Shown one piece after another: positions 7,279-12,626 of a DNA stretch of 12,626 nt. The notes below the pieces were generated by a model, which had not been told where the DNA came from, did not search any database, and saw only the letters and a program-made list of their open reading frames with translations. A program made the translations under genes and the position numbers. The DNA is taken from the NCBI GenBank assembly GCA_039935015.1, contig JBDTLC010000054.1, forward strand, positions 1 to 12,626, read 5' to 3'. Within the stretch, counting starts at the first letter, position 1, and the number at the start of each line of letters is the position of its first letter. The DNA is from Paralcaligenes sp039935015. GTDB taxonomy: Bacteria > Pseudomonadota > Gammaproteobacteria > Burkholderiales > Burkholderiaceae_B.

Positions 7279-7587
7279 CTACCTTGGGCAGTCAAAATGG
7301 TAGTTGCCAACAGGTACGCCGCCCTCGGCGAGAATGAGTTCGATTTGGCAAGTGTCATCCTTGCCGGCGCTTATTGCCATTCCTGACAGTGCTGTTGGTA
7401 CCTTGGGAAGAACCCGAACGATGCCGCTCTGGCTTACTTCAGACGTCCCCGACCGACCCTTTTTAACGGCATGCAGCTCGTAGTGAATCTTTTTCTCTTC
7501 CGAACTTTGCACGTAAGGCACGACAATACTTGGCGTTGTATTGGCATTGGTTTCTAGCCAAACTTGTAAATTGGTGTCTGCGACCAT
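7279..7587 (-). CDS. csgH: CsgC/CsgH-like curli assembly chaperone
   Basis: A 102-residue protein, last gene of the curli operon. The core YELHAVKKGRSGTSEVSQSG (36-55) matches the CsgC/CsgH pattern of a beta strand followed by a K-x-G-x-SG-x-S-x-x-x-Q-G loop. The rest (PKVPTALSGMAISAGKDDTC, then IELILAEGG) fits the small immunoglobulin-like beta sandwich of this family, which keeps curlin soluble in the periplasm and inhibits premature amyloid. Start ATG 7587 is preceded by AGGAGAG at the right distance; an in-frame extension upstream overlaps csgA and is not credible. Oddity: residues 1-20 are polar and show no signal peptide, unlike what a periplasmic chaperone needs. Two cysteines (80, 100) are present, but not the CxC of E. 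coli CsgC. Family assignment is by short motif plus position. Confidence 0.75.
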   Translation of the reverse strand: MVADTNLQVWLETNANTTPSIVVPYVQSSEEKKIHYELHAVKKGRSGTSEVSQSGIVRVLPKVPTALSGMAISAGKDDTCQIELILAEGGVPVGNYHFDCPR

Positions 7588-7623
7588 CTTGCTCTCCTGA
7601 CATAACTGCTGGCTGCTAAAGTG

Positions 7624-7668
7624 GACGGCACGGGCAGGCATAATATGCCTGCCCATACTCTTGCCGTC
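7624..7668. promoter_or_regulatory. Strong intercistronic hairpin between csgA and csgH
   Basis: The core is a perfect 11-bp inverted repeat, GGGCAGGCATA (7632-7642) and TATGCCTGCCC (7644-7654), around one central base. An outer pair, GACGGCA (7624-7630) and TGCCGTC (7662-7668), can extend it across a bulge. It lies in the 100-base gap between the csgA stop and the csgH start. On the minus (transcribed) strand it is followed by no T-run, so it looks less like a terminator and more like a 3' stability or processing element, which could keep csgA mRNA more abundant than csgH mRNA. Confidence 0.6.
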
Positions 7669-7687
7669 TGTTGCTATCGTCGATTCA

Positions 7688-8158
7688 TTATCTTTGTGAA
7701 ATGTTGGCGACGTTATAGGTACCGGCTTGGCTTGCCGTGGCGGTTTGGTGCCAGCCTGACTGGCCGACATTGGCAAAGTTGTTATAACCCACTTGAGTTA
7801 CCGTTGCGGCAACGTCAAAACCGTGCGATTGAGTCACCTTGGCGACGTTGTACGTGCCATCTTGAGAGATAGTTGAGCTGGCCCAAACACTGTCGGTCTG
7901 GTTTGCAGCGGCGGAATTGTTGTAACCCTTTTGGGTGATTTTGCTGTTCGCGCCGTAGGTGCCTTGCTGGTTGGACGTAGCGACGTTATAGGTACCGGTT
8001 TGGCCAATCGAAGACATCGCGGAATCGTTGTACGCCTGGGTAATGCCGGCGTCATTGTTATAGCCGGATTGTGTAACGGTTGCGGTGTTGCCTGCCATGG
8101 CTGGAGCGCCAAACGCGACGGCTAAACCCAGAGCGAGAGTGGAAAGGCTGGTTTTCAT
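7688..8158 (-). CDS. csgA: CsgA-type major curlin, amyloid fibre subunit
   Basis: A secreted amyloid subunit of 156 residues. I start at ATG 8158, which has AGGAGT upstream and opens with a classic signal peptide (MKTSLSTLALGLAVAF, then GAPAMA, cut after residue 22); an ATG 14 codons earlier would spoil it. The mature part is six copies of the curlin motif Q-x-G-x2-N-x-A/S-x3-Q, with first Gln at 30, 53, 76, 99, 122 and 144 and second Gln 11 residues later. Degenerate positions include QQGTYG at 64-69. The repeats alternate between GYNN and GTYN versions. The period is 23 residues. It is exported by Sec and passed through CsgG. It follows csgB by 53 bases. Confidence 0.93.
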   Translation of the reverse strand: MKTSLSTLALGLAVAFGAPAMAGNTATVTQSGYNNDAGITQAYNDSAMSSIGQTGTYNVATSNQQGTYGANSKITQKGYNNSAAANQTDSVWASSTISQDGTYNVAKVTQSHGFDVAATVTQVGYNNFANVGQSGWHQTATASQAGTYNVANISQR

Positions 8159-8211
8159 TGTGATACTCCTAAAAATTAAGACCTTGAACTTGCTGCCCAA
8201 CCCAGCGGTCT

Positions 8212-8760
8212 TTAATACTGGATAACTTTTGCATAGGCCCCGTTGCCATACTGGTTAAGTTTGACTGGCGGAGCCGTGGCGGATAGGGTGATGACGGTGG
8301 CGGAATTCAAATTGCCGTCCTGAGCGATACGCGCATCGCCCAAATTGTTGTATTGCGCTACGGCCACGTTGTTGGCGTAACCGGATTGCGCGGCCGTGGC
8401 GTAGTTAGTTTTTCCGTATTGCGCCACGCCGATCAGGTTGTCTGTGCCCGCCTGGGACAGCAGCGCAGAGTTGCCGGTGCCTTGTTGTGTGGCACTGATT
8501 CCGTTGTCGGAACCTGCCTGGCTCAGTCGTGCCGTATTCGACGCCCCTTGCTGTTGCACAGCAGAGGTGTTCTTTCTGCCGGACTGGGCTACGCTTGTCG
8601 TGGATTTGCTTAGAATTAGTTCGGGAGGTGTGCCCAGATCAGAATCGAGGCAGTACCCGGTCTGGGTTCCCATCGCCGTCAAAGCGAGCACCAGCAACAG
8701 CGTGTGGCTGTATCGGCGCGGCAGGTGGTCACCGTATTGCGAGCGTATTGAATCGATCAT
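8212..8760 (-). CDS. csgB: CsgB-type minor curlin, fibre nucleator
   Basis: A 182-residue curlin repeat protein. Start ATG 8760 has AGGAGA six bases upstream. The signal region is long: about 20 polar residues with RR, then a hydrophobic LLLVLALTAMG (21-31), cleavage near residues 36-38. Nine consecutive 11-residue units follow with leading Gln at 59, 70, 81, 92, 103, 114, 125, 136 and 147 (for example QAGSDNGISAT, QQGTGNSALLS). A linker without repeats (158-169) then leads to a last unit, QYGNGAYAKVIQY, at the C-terminus. The separate terminal unit resembles CsgB, whose C-terminal repeat anchors it to the cell surface, so I call this one the nucleator and the next gene the main subunit. The position before csgA agrees. 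Confidence 0.88.
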   Translation of the reverse strand: MIDSIRSQYGDHLPRRYSHTLLLVLALTAMGTQTGYCLDSDLGTPPELILSKSTTSVAQSGRKNTSAVQQQGASNTARLSQAGSDNGISATQQGTGNSALLSQAGTDNLIGVAQYGKTNYATAAQSGYANNVAVAQYNNLGDARIAQDGNLNSATVITLSATAPPVKLNQYGNGAYAKVIQY

Positions 8761-8805
8761 GGCATTCTCCTAATGTTCAAATTTGTGTGTTGTGGTGGAG
8801 TTTGC

Positions 8806-9747
8806 TCAGGGATTGGCCTGAGCGACGACTTTGGGCGCGTCGTTGCCAGGTTTGGCCGCTGTCAGTGCATAGTTTTTTTCAGCATTGATGTAGTGCTGAA
8901 TGATGGGAGAGTTCCAATCGCTGGGGTTTTTCAACGCCCAGGTGTGGTCTTTCAAGCCTTCTACTGTCAGGTGCAAAACGGCCGCTTCAATCGCTTCCTT
9001 CACGCAAAGTTGCCCGGGCTCGTTGCTGGTGACTCCAGCTTCAATTTGAAGCAAATCCTTGAAATTGACGAATTTGTATAGGCTCGGATTAATTTCATAG
9101 GAAAAGATGGTCTTGGTGGTGGATACGCTTTGCAGTATCTGACCCGTGTCAACATCGACAGAGCGCAGATTAATGGTGACTTGATCGACCCGGTATTGCG
9201 TGGAAAGCCCTATGCCCAGGAAATTGGCGCCCACGCCGCCGGTACGCACATTGCTTTCATAGGCGACGATGCCTCCACCGATCATGATCGACGCCGGTGT
9301 TAAAGCGGGCACGTTGTTGCTTGGCGGTGCTCCTTTGGCTACAGGCGGAGCTTCGGCACGAATGATCCTGCGTTCCGTCAGAAGTTCTTGTAAGCCCTCG
9401 CGCTCAACCGGTATGAACCACCGCGAGTCGTTCAGCGCCTTGATAAGCATAGAGGCCGCGCCTTGTGTCACCGACGTTGAAAACGAACTGTCGGGGCTGG
9501 GTTTGTATTGGCCTGTCTGGTCTCGAAAGCCGTAGACAGCCACCACGATTTTTTTCGCAGGTAAAGGAAGTTTGAGCAAATCGTTGGTAGATGGGGTGGG
9601 CGGGGTAAGCTGGGCGGCGTTCATCACCCGTGACGGGGTTTGCGGCGTTGCGCACGCACCCAGCAATGCGGTCGCCAGCACGGCCGTACACACCAGGCTA
9701 GATCTCCTGCGTAGCCCCGTGACGCGAAACTTGCGCGGCGCGTTCAT
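8806..9747 (-). CDS. csgG: CsgG, outer-membrane curli secretion channel lipoprotein
   Basis: CsgG forms the nonameric outer-membrane pore for curlin export. The 313 residues start with a lipoprotein signal ending LLGAC, with lipidated Cys32. Diagnostic stretches are VVAVYGFRDQTGQYKPSPD (68-86), MLIKALNDSRWFIPVEREGL, LLTERRIIRA, IMIGGGIVAYESNVRTGGVG and TSNEPGQLCVKEAIEAAV, all colinear with E. coli CsgG. The protein is longer than the E. coli one (277), with a Pro/Ala-rich insert after RAEAPP and a C-terminal tail. Where E. coli has the constriction residues Y51, N55 and F56 (mature numbering), this protein has Ser84, Ser88 and Phe89. Its start overlaps the csgF stop by 4 bases; csgB follows 45 bases later. 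Confidence 0.96.
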   Translation of the reverse strand: MNAPRKFRVTGLRRRSSLVCTAVLATALLGACATPQTPSRVMNAAQLTPPTPSTNDLLKLPLPAKKIVVAVYGFRDQTGQYKPSPDSSFSTSVTQGAASMLIKALNDSRWFIPVEREGLQELLTERRIIRAEAPPVAKGAPPSNNVPALTPASIMIGGGIVAYESNVRTGGVGANFLGIGLSTQYRVDQVTINLRSVDVDTGQILQSVSTTKTIFSYEINPSLYKFVNFKDLLQIEAGVTSNEPGQLCVKEAIEAAVLHLTVEGLKDHTWALKNPSDWNSPIIQHYINAEKNYALTAAKPGNDAPKVVAQANP

Positions 9748-10208
9748 TGCCCCACCTGAAAGGAAGTCTGGGCGCCAGTAGTTTTGTCAGTGGTGGTGAT
9801 ATTCAACAGTCCGCCGCCGGCATCCACAACACTGATAGTGAAGTTGCCCGTCTGGACAATGCCTGGCTTCAGTGCGCCGTTGGAGCCGATGATTGATGAA
9901 CTAGCCGACGCAGCCACGCTGCTTAGAATCGAGCGCTGCAACGTGTCGTTGAACTGCTGCAGGGGTGTTTGCTGTGTTGGCGCTCCCATCGCACTCATGT
10001 CAGGCGCGTTCGGATCAGTGTGCCTGTTTGTTGCCTGGGCTGTGTTCAAGAGATTGGGGCCGTTAAGCGGGCTACCGCCGAACGTAGGGTTTAAGGGCAC
10101 ATAAACCATTTCTGTGGCGTATGCAGATCCACAAGCGGCCCATGCCAGAAGTACCAGGGACACGCGTAAGCCAGATTTAATTTGCGTGGACATCTTCGTG
10201 TTTTTCAT
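9744..10208 (-). CDS. csgF: CsgF, curli secretion accessory and nucleation coupling protein
   Basis: CsgF sits at the extracellular side of CsgG and links export to CsgB-dependent nucleation. This 154-residue protein has a signal peptide with a hydrophobic core SLVLLAWAACG and cleavage after AYA (residue 31). The mature N-terminus carries NPTFGGSPLNG (40-50) and LLNTAQATN, the conserved segment that inserts into the CsgG pore. The C-terminal part (ISVVDAGGGLLNITTTDKTT) matches the beta domain. A Ser-rich helix region lies between. Start ATG 10208 is directly after the csgE stop and has GAGGAG upstream; a second ATG five codons on is possible. At the position of E. coli CsgF Asn17, Leu48 occurs. 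Confidence 0.95.
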   Translation of the reverse strand: MKNTKMSTQIKSGLRVSLVLLAWAACGSAYATEMVYVPLNPTFGGSPLNGPNLLNTAQATNRHTDPNAPDMSAMGAPTQQTPLQQFNDTLQRSILSSVAASASSSIIGSNGALKPGIVQTGNFTISVVDAGGGLLNITTTDKTTGAQTSFQVGQ

Positions 10209-10658
10209 TTACATCTCCTCAGGTGCCAAGTCCACATCGGTAAACAGCAGACTCTGCACATTGCTATCGACAATATTTTTGTAAACCAGGTCCACTGCTG
10301 CTGCCGCCACAGGTTTTGTGGCGGATCTAGCTGGTGCCAGAAACGCGTGGAACATACGCTTCTCCTTGTACTCAACCCAGATTTCGCTACCGAACTGAGC
10401 TGTAGGTCGTTCATGTACTGAAACCGTATAGCGACTGTCGGCATATTTAGCCCGCCAAATTGCCGCAAAATTCTGATAAAAATCCCAGCCCAAAACGGTG
10501 ACGGTTCGGTTGATGACCACACCGGCCAGCGGCTCGTCGCGGATACTTCCACTGTCCGGGCTTTGGCTGCTAGTGGCAGGCGGCAATGATTTCGAGTACG
10601 CAACGTGTGTCATGACAATAAGAATCAGTGCGCTCAATTTTGTTATCGTCAATTGCAC
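10209..10658 (-). CDS. csgE: CsgE, curli secretion specificity factor (GTG start)
   Basis: CsgE caps the periplasmic side of CsgG and selects curlin substrates. From GTG 10658 the protein has 149 residues. The first 20 or so form a signal peptide (hydrophobic LSALILIVMTHVAYS), followed by a Pro/Ser-rich linker. The core TVTVLGWDFYQNFAAIW (52-68) with ERPTAQFGSEIWVEYK (83-98) and MFHAFLAPAR (102-111) matches E. coli CsgE, as does the end (LLFTDVDLAPEEM). I chose GTG because AAGGAAG stands six bases before it; the first in-frame ATG, at 10757, would add 33 polar residues and bury the signal peptide. It is the first gene of the csgEFGBAH run. Confidence 0.92.
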   Translation of the reverse strand: MQLTITKLSALILIVMTHVAYSKSLPPATSSQSPDSGSIRDEPLAGVVINRTVTVLGWDFYQNFAAIWRAKYADSRYTVSVHERPTAQFGSEIWVEYKEKRMFHAFLAPARSATKPVAAAAVDLVYKNIVDSNVQSLLFTDVDLAPEEM

Positions 10659-10664
10659 TTTGGT

Positions 10665-10671
10665 CTTCCTT
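10665..10671 (-). promoter_or_regulatory. Ribosome binding site deciding the csgE GTG start
   Basis: On the minus strand AAGGAAG is followed by ACCAAA and GTG. Spacing is six bases. No comparable site precedes the upstream ATG 10757. Confidence 0.6.
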
Positions 10672-11006
10672 AATTGATCGCAATACCTATCCTGGTTTTG
10701 ATCGCTGGCAAATTCAACGAAATGTGACTTTGTCTTATGTTGCGGACTTCGACCCATTCCACGAATTTGTGTAACCTCCCCTCGTTTCCACTACGTATTT
10801 CGCTTACAACTGCTACTTTTTTAACGTTTTGAAATCGTGGGGCATGAGACAAATCTTAGGCGCGGCACAGGCTTTAGAAAATAGGCTAGATGATGTAAAC
10901 CCTTACTGGCCGCGGGTTCTAGACCATTGGGTGGAGATTCAGTCTGTCGTGTCGCTGTGCATATCAACCGGACGATGTAGGGCAGTGGTATGAGCACGCA
11001 ATTAGA

Positions 11007-11195
11007 TGGCACCCACATTGGGTGTCTCTACACAAGGCGCGTCGAGAGGGTGTGAGCGTGCGTCGGAAGGGGTATTTAAAGTGTTGTGCGCCGGCGTCCA
11101 GGACGGATGCTGTTACCACTGCCCCTGACAGCCAAGACAGTGTCTACAAATACCAATTGAAATGTGATGTAGCGGCGCACCCCTTGTGGGTGCCA
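11007..11195. repeat. Inverted pair of short palindromic repeats (pair 2)
   Basis: Left copy (11007-11026) is TGGCACCCACATTGGGTGTC, followed by TCTACA (11027-11032). Right copy (11169-11195) has TGTAGCGGC, then GCACCC (11177-11182), loop CTTGT, GGGTGC (11188-11193) and CA. The right copy shares TGTAGCGGC and CTTGTGGGTGCCA with the copy at 4555-4580; the left copy is the more degenerate. As in pair 1, the copies face each other with TACA/TGTA at the inner edges. The inner 136 bases show no gene. The right copy sits 10 bases past the pgaD stop and could act as a 3' hairpin for the pga mRNA, though no T-run follows. Confidence 0.65.
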
Positions 11196-11204
11196 GCGCA
11201 CTCT

Positions 11205-11675
11205 TCAGGCTGCACGCAGGAGTTCGAATGTTTCGCAATTGCTGGGCGACTGCAGAAGCTCATCGAATTCAAGGCGCGTAATATCGCCGCTGGAGTCGTG
11301 ATGAATCACAGAAATCCGGCTGTCTTGCAGCTTGCCCAACAAATTGCATGACAACTTAAAACTGGATGCTACCGCGTTGTCGTTTAAGTTCGATATCACC
11401 TCACTGCGTCTCAGCTTGACGAAAAATAGTTTGTGATATCGTACCCAGAGCATCAGCACGACCGCATTGAGTGCCGCAACGATGAGGTAGATGAACAGGG
11501 TGAACAGTGTCGAGCCTAAATGCGATGGCAGGTACGTTTGCGTCGCATAAAGCGACCCTGCGTGCAATTTCGGGATGCCTTCGGTCAGCAGGAAATAGAA
11601 ACCGATCCAGCCGATTGCCGTTATGAGTGTATCGACAGCCTTCGCAAGATGGGAACAACGCGTATTGATAATCAT
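11205..11675 (-). CDS. pgaD: PgaD, PNAG synthase small membrane subunit
   Basis: PgaD assists the PgaC glycosyltransferase in making poly-beta-1,6-N-acetylglucosamine; in E. coli the PgaC-PgaD pair is activated by binding c-di-GMP. From ATG 11675, which overlaps the pgaC stop (ATGA), the protein has 156 residues. It begins MIINTRCSHL, like E. coli PgaD. Two membrane helices are visible, about 14-31 and 55-78, the second holding NAVVLMLWVRYHKLFF, the best conserved part. A soluble C-terminal region of some 75 residues follows. An open frame extending further upstream would lie inside pgaC and is rejected. A palindromic repeat follows the stop. Confidence 0.9.
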   Translation of the reverse strand: MIINTRCSHLAKAVDTLITAIGWIGFYFLLTEGIPKLHAGSLYATQTYLPSHLGSTLFTLFIYLIVAALNAVVLMLWVRYHKLFFVKLRRSEVISNLNDNAVASSFKLSCNLLGKLQDSRISVIHHDSSGDITRLEFDELLQSPSNCETFELLRAA

Positions 11676-12626
11676 GATTTGGTCAACTCTTTGATACCGC
11701 GGTCTGGACTGGTCCAGCGGGCGCGCTGCTGGCGGAGACGCAGCGCGACCTTGGGAAAGCTGTACAACGTCGTGCACAGACTGATGATCCAATATACGAA
11801 GGGATACCAGATAATCCAATACAGCGAACGTTCTAGTCCTGGCTCATACCGACGGTCGATCAGAACGCTGATGGCGAACTGCAATAGACACACCAAGGCC
11901 AATAACAGTCCGGTAAACGATGGCGGAAATAAGGCGGTAATTCGAATAGCAGCTGGTAATGAGACAACTTGGTCCAGGCACCATAGTGCAACAGACAGAG
12001 CCAGGGAAAAGGCCCAGACGGCAGACAGGCTGAATTCGAATATCAAGGGCCATAGGCGGCGGCTTTTCCAGCGACCGATGCAGCCCAGATTCTTCAGGAA
12101 TACTTCTGCTCCGCCCTGCGCCCAACGCAGACGCTGTTTCCATAGACCCCGTAGTGTTTCCGGCATGAGAATCCAGCATAATCCGCGCGGTTCGTAAAAA
12201 ATTTCCCATTGATCACGTTGCAGCTTCCAAGTAATGTCGATGTCTTCGGTGACCATGTCCAGGCTCCAGTAACCCACCTGGTCAAGCGCCTGGCGCCGAA
12301 AGGCGGTCACTACACCCGAAACGCTAAACACTTGGCCGTAAAGACGTTGCGTACGCTTGATGAGACCGATTATCGATGAGAATTCGCCTACCTGGATGCG
12401 ACCGATCAGGGTAGATCGGGTCCGAACCCGAGGGTTTCCTGTTACGGCACCTACGCGGGGATGATTAATCAGAGGCGCAACTAAATAGGCGGCTGCGTCT
12501 GGGTCGAGTAATGCGTCGCCGTCGATGCAAACAATGTATTCGCTGCGGGCCGCCATCGCACCCATGCAAAGCGCCATGGCTTTGCCCTGATTTTGTGCCA
12601 AATGGATGATCCGCAGACGCGGGTGG
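11672..12626 (-). CDS. pgaC: PgaC, PNAG synthase glycosyltransferase, C-terminal part (cut by window edge)
   Basis: The C-terminal 317 codons of an inner-membrane family 2 glycosyltransferase that polymerises UDP-GlcNAc into PNAG. The frame stays open to the window end, so the N-terminal membrane helices and first catalytic Asp lie outside. Visible catalytic elements in order: CIDGD (about 12515-12529, the DxD type metal/nucleotide site), TED (about 12242-12250, catalytic base), and QRLRW (about 12122-12136, the Q-x2-RW polymer motif). Long stretches such as AVTGNPRVRTRSTL and the region around WKQRLRWAQGGAEVFLK are near identical to E. coli PgaC. Membrane helices occupy the last third, and QRARWTSPDRGI marks the conserved tail. 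Cotranscribed and coupled with pgaD. Confidence 0.96.
   Translation of the reverse strand, partial: HPRLRIIHLAQNQGKAMALCMGAMAARSEYIVCIDGDALLDPDAAAYLVAPLINHPRVGAVTGNPRVRTRSTLIGRIQVGEFSSIIGLIKRTQRLYGQVFSVSGVVTAFRRQALDQVGYWSLDMVTEDIDITWKLQRDQWEIFYEPRGLCWILMPETLRGLWKQRLRWAQGGAEVFLKNLGCIGRWKSRRLWPLIFEFSLSAVWAFSLALSVALWCLDQVVSLPAAIRITALFPPSFTGLLLALVCLLQFAISVLIDRRYEPGLERSLYWIIWYPFVYWIISLCTTLYSFPKVALRLRQQRARWTSPDRGIKELTKS

Larger units (their letters stand above)
10659..11204. other. Intergenic region between pgaD and csgE
   Basis: About 545 bases without a convincing gene; small open frames here lack ribosome sites and family features. The part next to csgE (10672-10860) should hold the curli promoter, since pgaD ends beyond a repeat, but I see no -35/-10 pair good enough to mark. 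The part next to pgaD holds the second palindromic repeat pair. An 11-base perfect palindrome AGACAGTGTCT lies at 11135-11145, probably chance. In E. coli the equivalent csg intergenic region is long and binds many regulators, so the size is not surprising. Confidence 0.6.

Noticed and set aside
7137..7337. Plus-strand 66-codon open frame between the regulator and csgH
   Set aside because: It runs into csgH on the opposite strand, has no ribosome site, and the composition follows AT-rich intergenic DNA.
7588..7776. N-terminal extension of the CsgH-like protein by 63 codons
   Set aside because: It overlaps csgA in another frame and offers no signal peptide, while ATG 7587 has a strong ribosome site.
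8178..8212. Weak hairpin AAGACC/GGTCTT between csgB and csgA, followed by AATTTTTA on the minus strand
   Set aside because: A six-pair stem with a loop of more than 20 bases is too weak to claim as an attenuator.
7688..8760. CRISPR-like or tandem DNA repeat array
   Set aside because: The repetition is protein-coding (curlin repeats), with varying codons and no constant spacer-repeat structure.
8353..8773. Plus-strand open frames opposite csgB (up to 119 codons)
   Set aside because: They are shadows of the repeated csgB codons; antisense frames stay open because of the regular Gln/Gly/Asn pattern.
10659..10757. ATG start for csgE 33 codons upstream
   Set aside because: It would put a polar stretch before the signal peptide; GTG 10658 has a well-placed AAGGAAG site.
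11007..11195. A small transposon or MITE with terminal inverted repeats
   Set aside because: I saw no target duplication beside either end, and pair 1 has a much shorter interior, so I describe it only as a repeat pair.
11520..12197. Plus-strand 225-codon open frame opposite pgaC/pgaD
   Set aside because: It is antisense to a highly conserved glycosyltransferase and its product is rich in Arg and lacks any domain.

Overview
The window looks like a chromosomal segment of a betaproteobacterium, probably Burkholderiales and most likely Alcaligenaceae-like. This is inferred from moderate GC, from a SUF cluster of the SufU/SufT type next to a PNAG (pga) locus, and from protein style; no rRNA or marker gene fixes the taxon.

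Left part, plus strand (1-4479): the 3' end of sufB followed by sufC-sufD-sufS-sufU-sufT. This is an iron-sulfur cluster assembly operon of the SufBCDSU type, not the E. coli sufABCDSE type. sufC/D, sufD/S and sufS/U each overlap by 4 bases (ATGA), and sufT follows 12 bases after sufU. SufBCD is the scaffold/ATPase, SufS supplies sulfur, SufU relays it, and SufT is an accessory maturation factor. A pair of inverted palindromic repeats, one followed by a T-run, closes the operon. Next comes a two-gene unit of a small cupin and a family III (CaiB/BaiF) CoA-transferase, ending at 6230.

Right part, minus strand (6237-12626), read right to left: the 3' part of pgaC and pgaD (poly-N-acetylglucosamine synthase), a gap of about 550 bases carrying a second pair of the same palindromic repeats, then a curli operon csgE-csgF-csgG-csgB-csgA-csgH, and finally a LuxR/NarL-type regulator with a degenerate receiver domain. 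CsgG is the outer-membrane secretion pore, with CsgE and CsgF as accessories. CsgB nucleates and CsgA forms the amyloid fibre. The last small gene resembles the CsgC/CsgH curli anti-aggregation chaperones. The regulator is a plausible functional counterpart of CsgD. Two biofilm-matrix systems (PNAG and curli) therefore lie side by side.

The most notable points are: the curli operon's arrangement; a CsgH-like protein with no visible signal peptide; changed residues at both constrictions of the CsgG/CsgF channel; a 46-residue alternating super-repeat in CsgA; a strong hairpin between csgA and csgH; a receiver lacking its phosphoacceptor; and four copies of one short palindrome arranged as two inverted pairs at operon ends. 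No CRISPR array, transposase, tRNA or rRNA was seen. I did not find a wholly new system; the curli locus is the unusual part.
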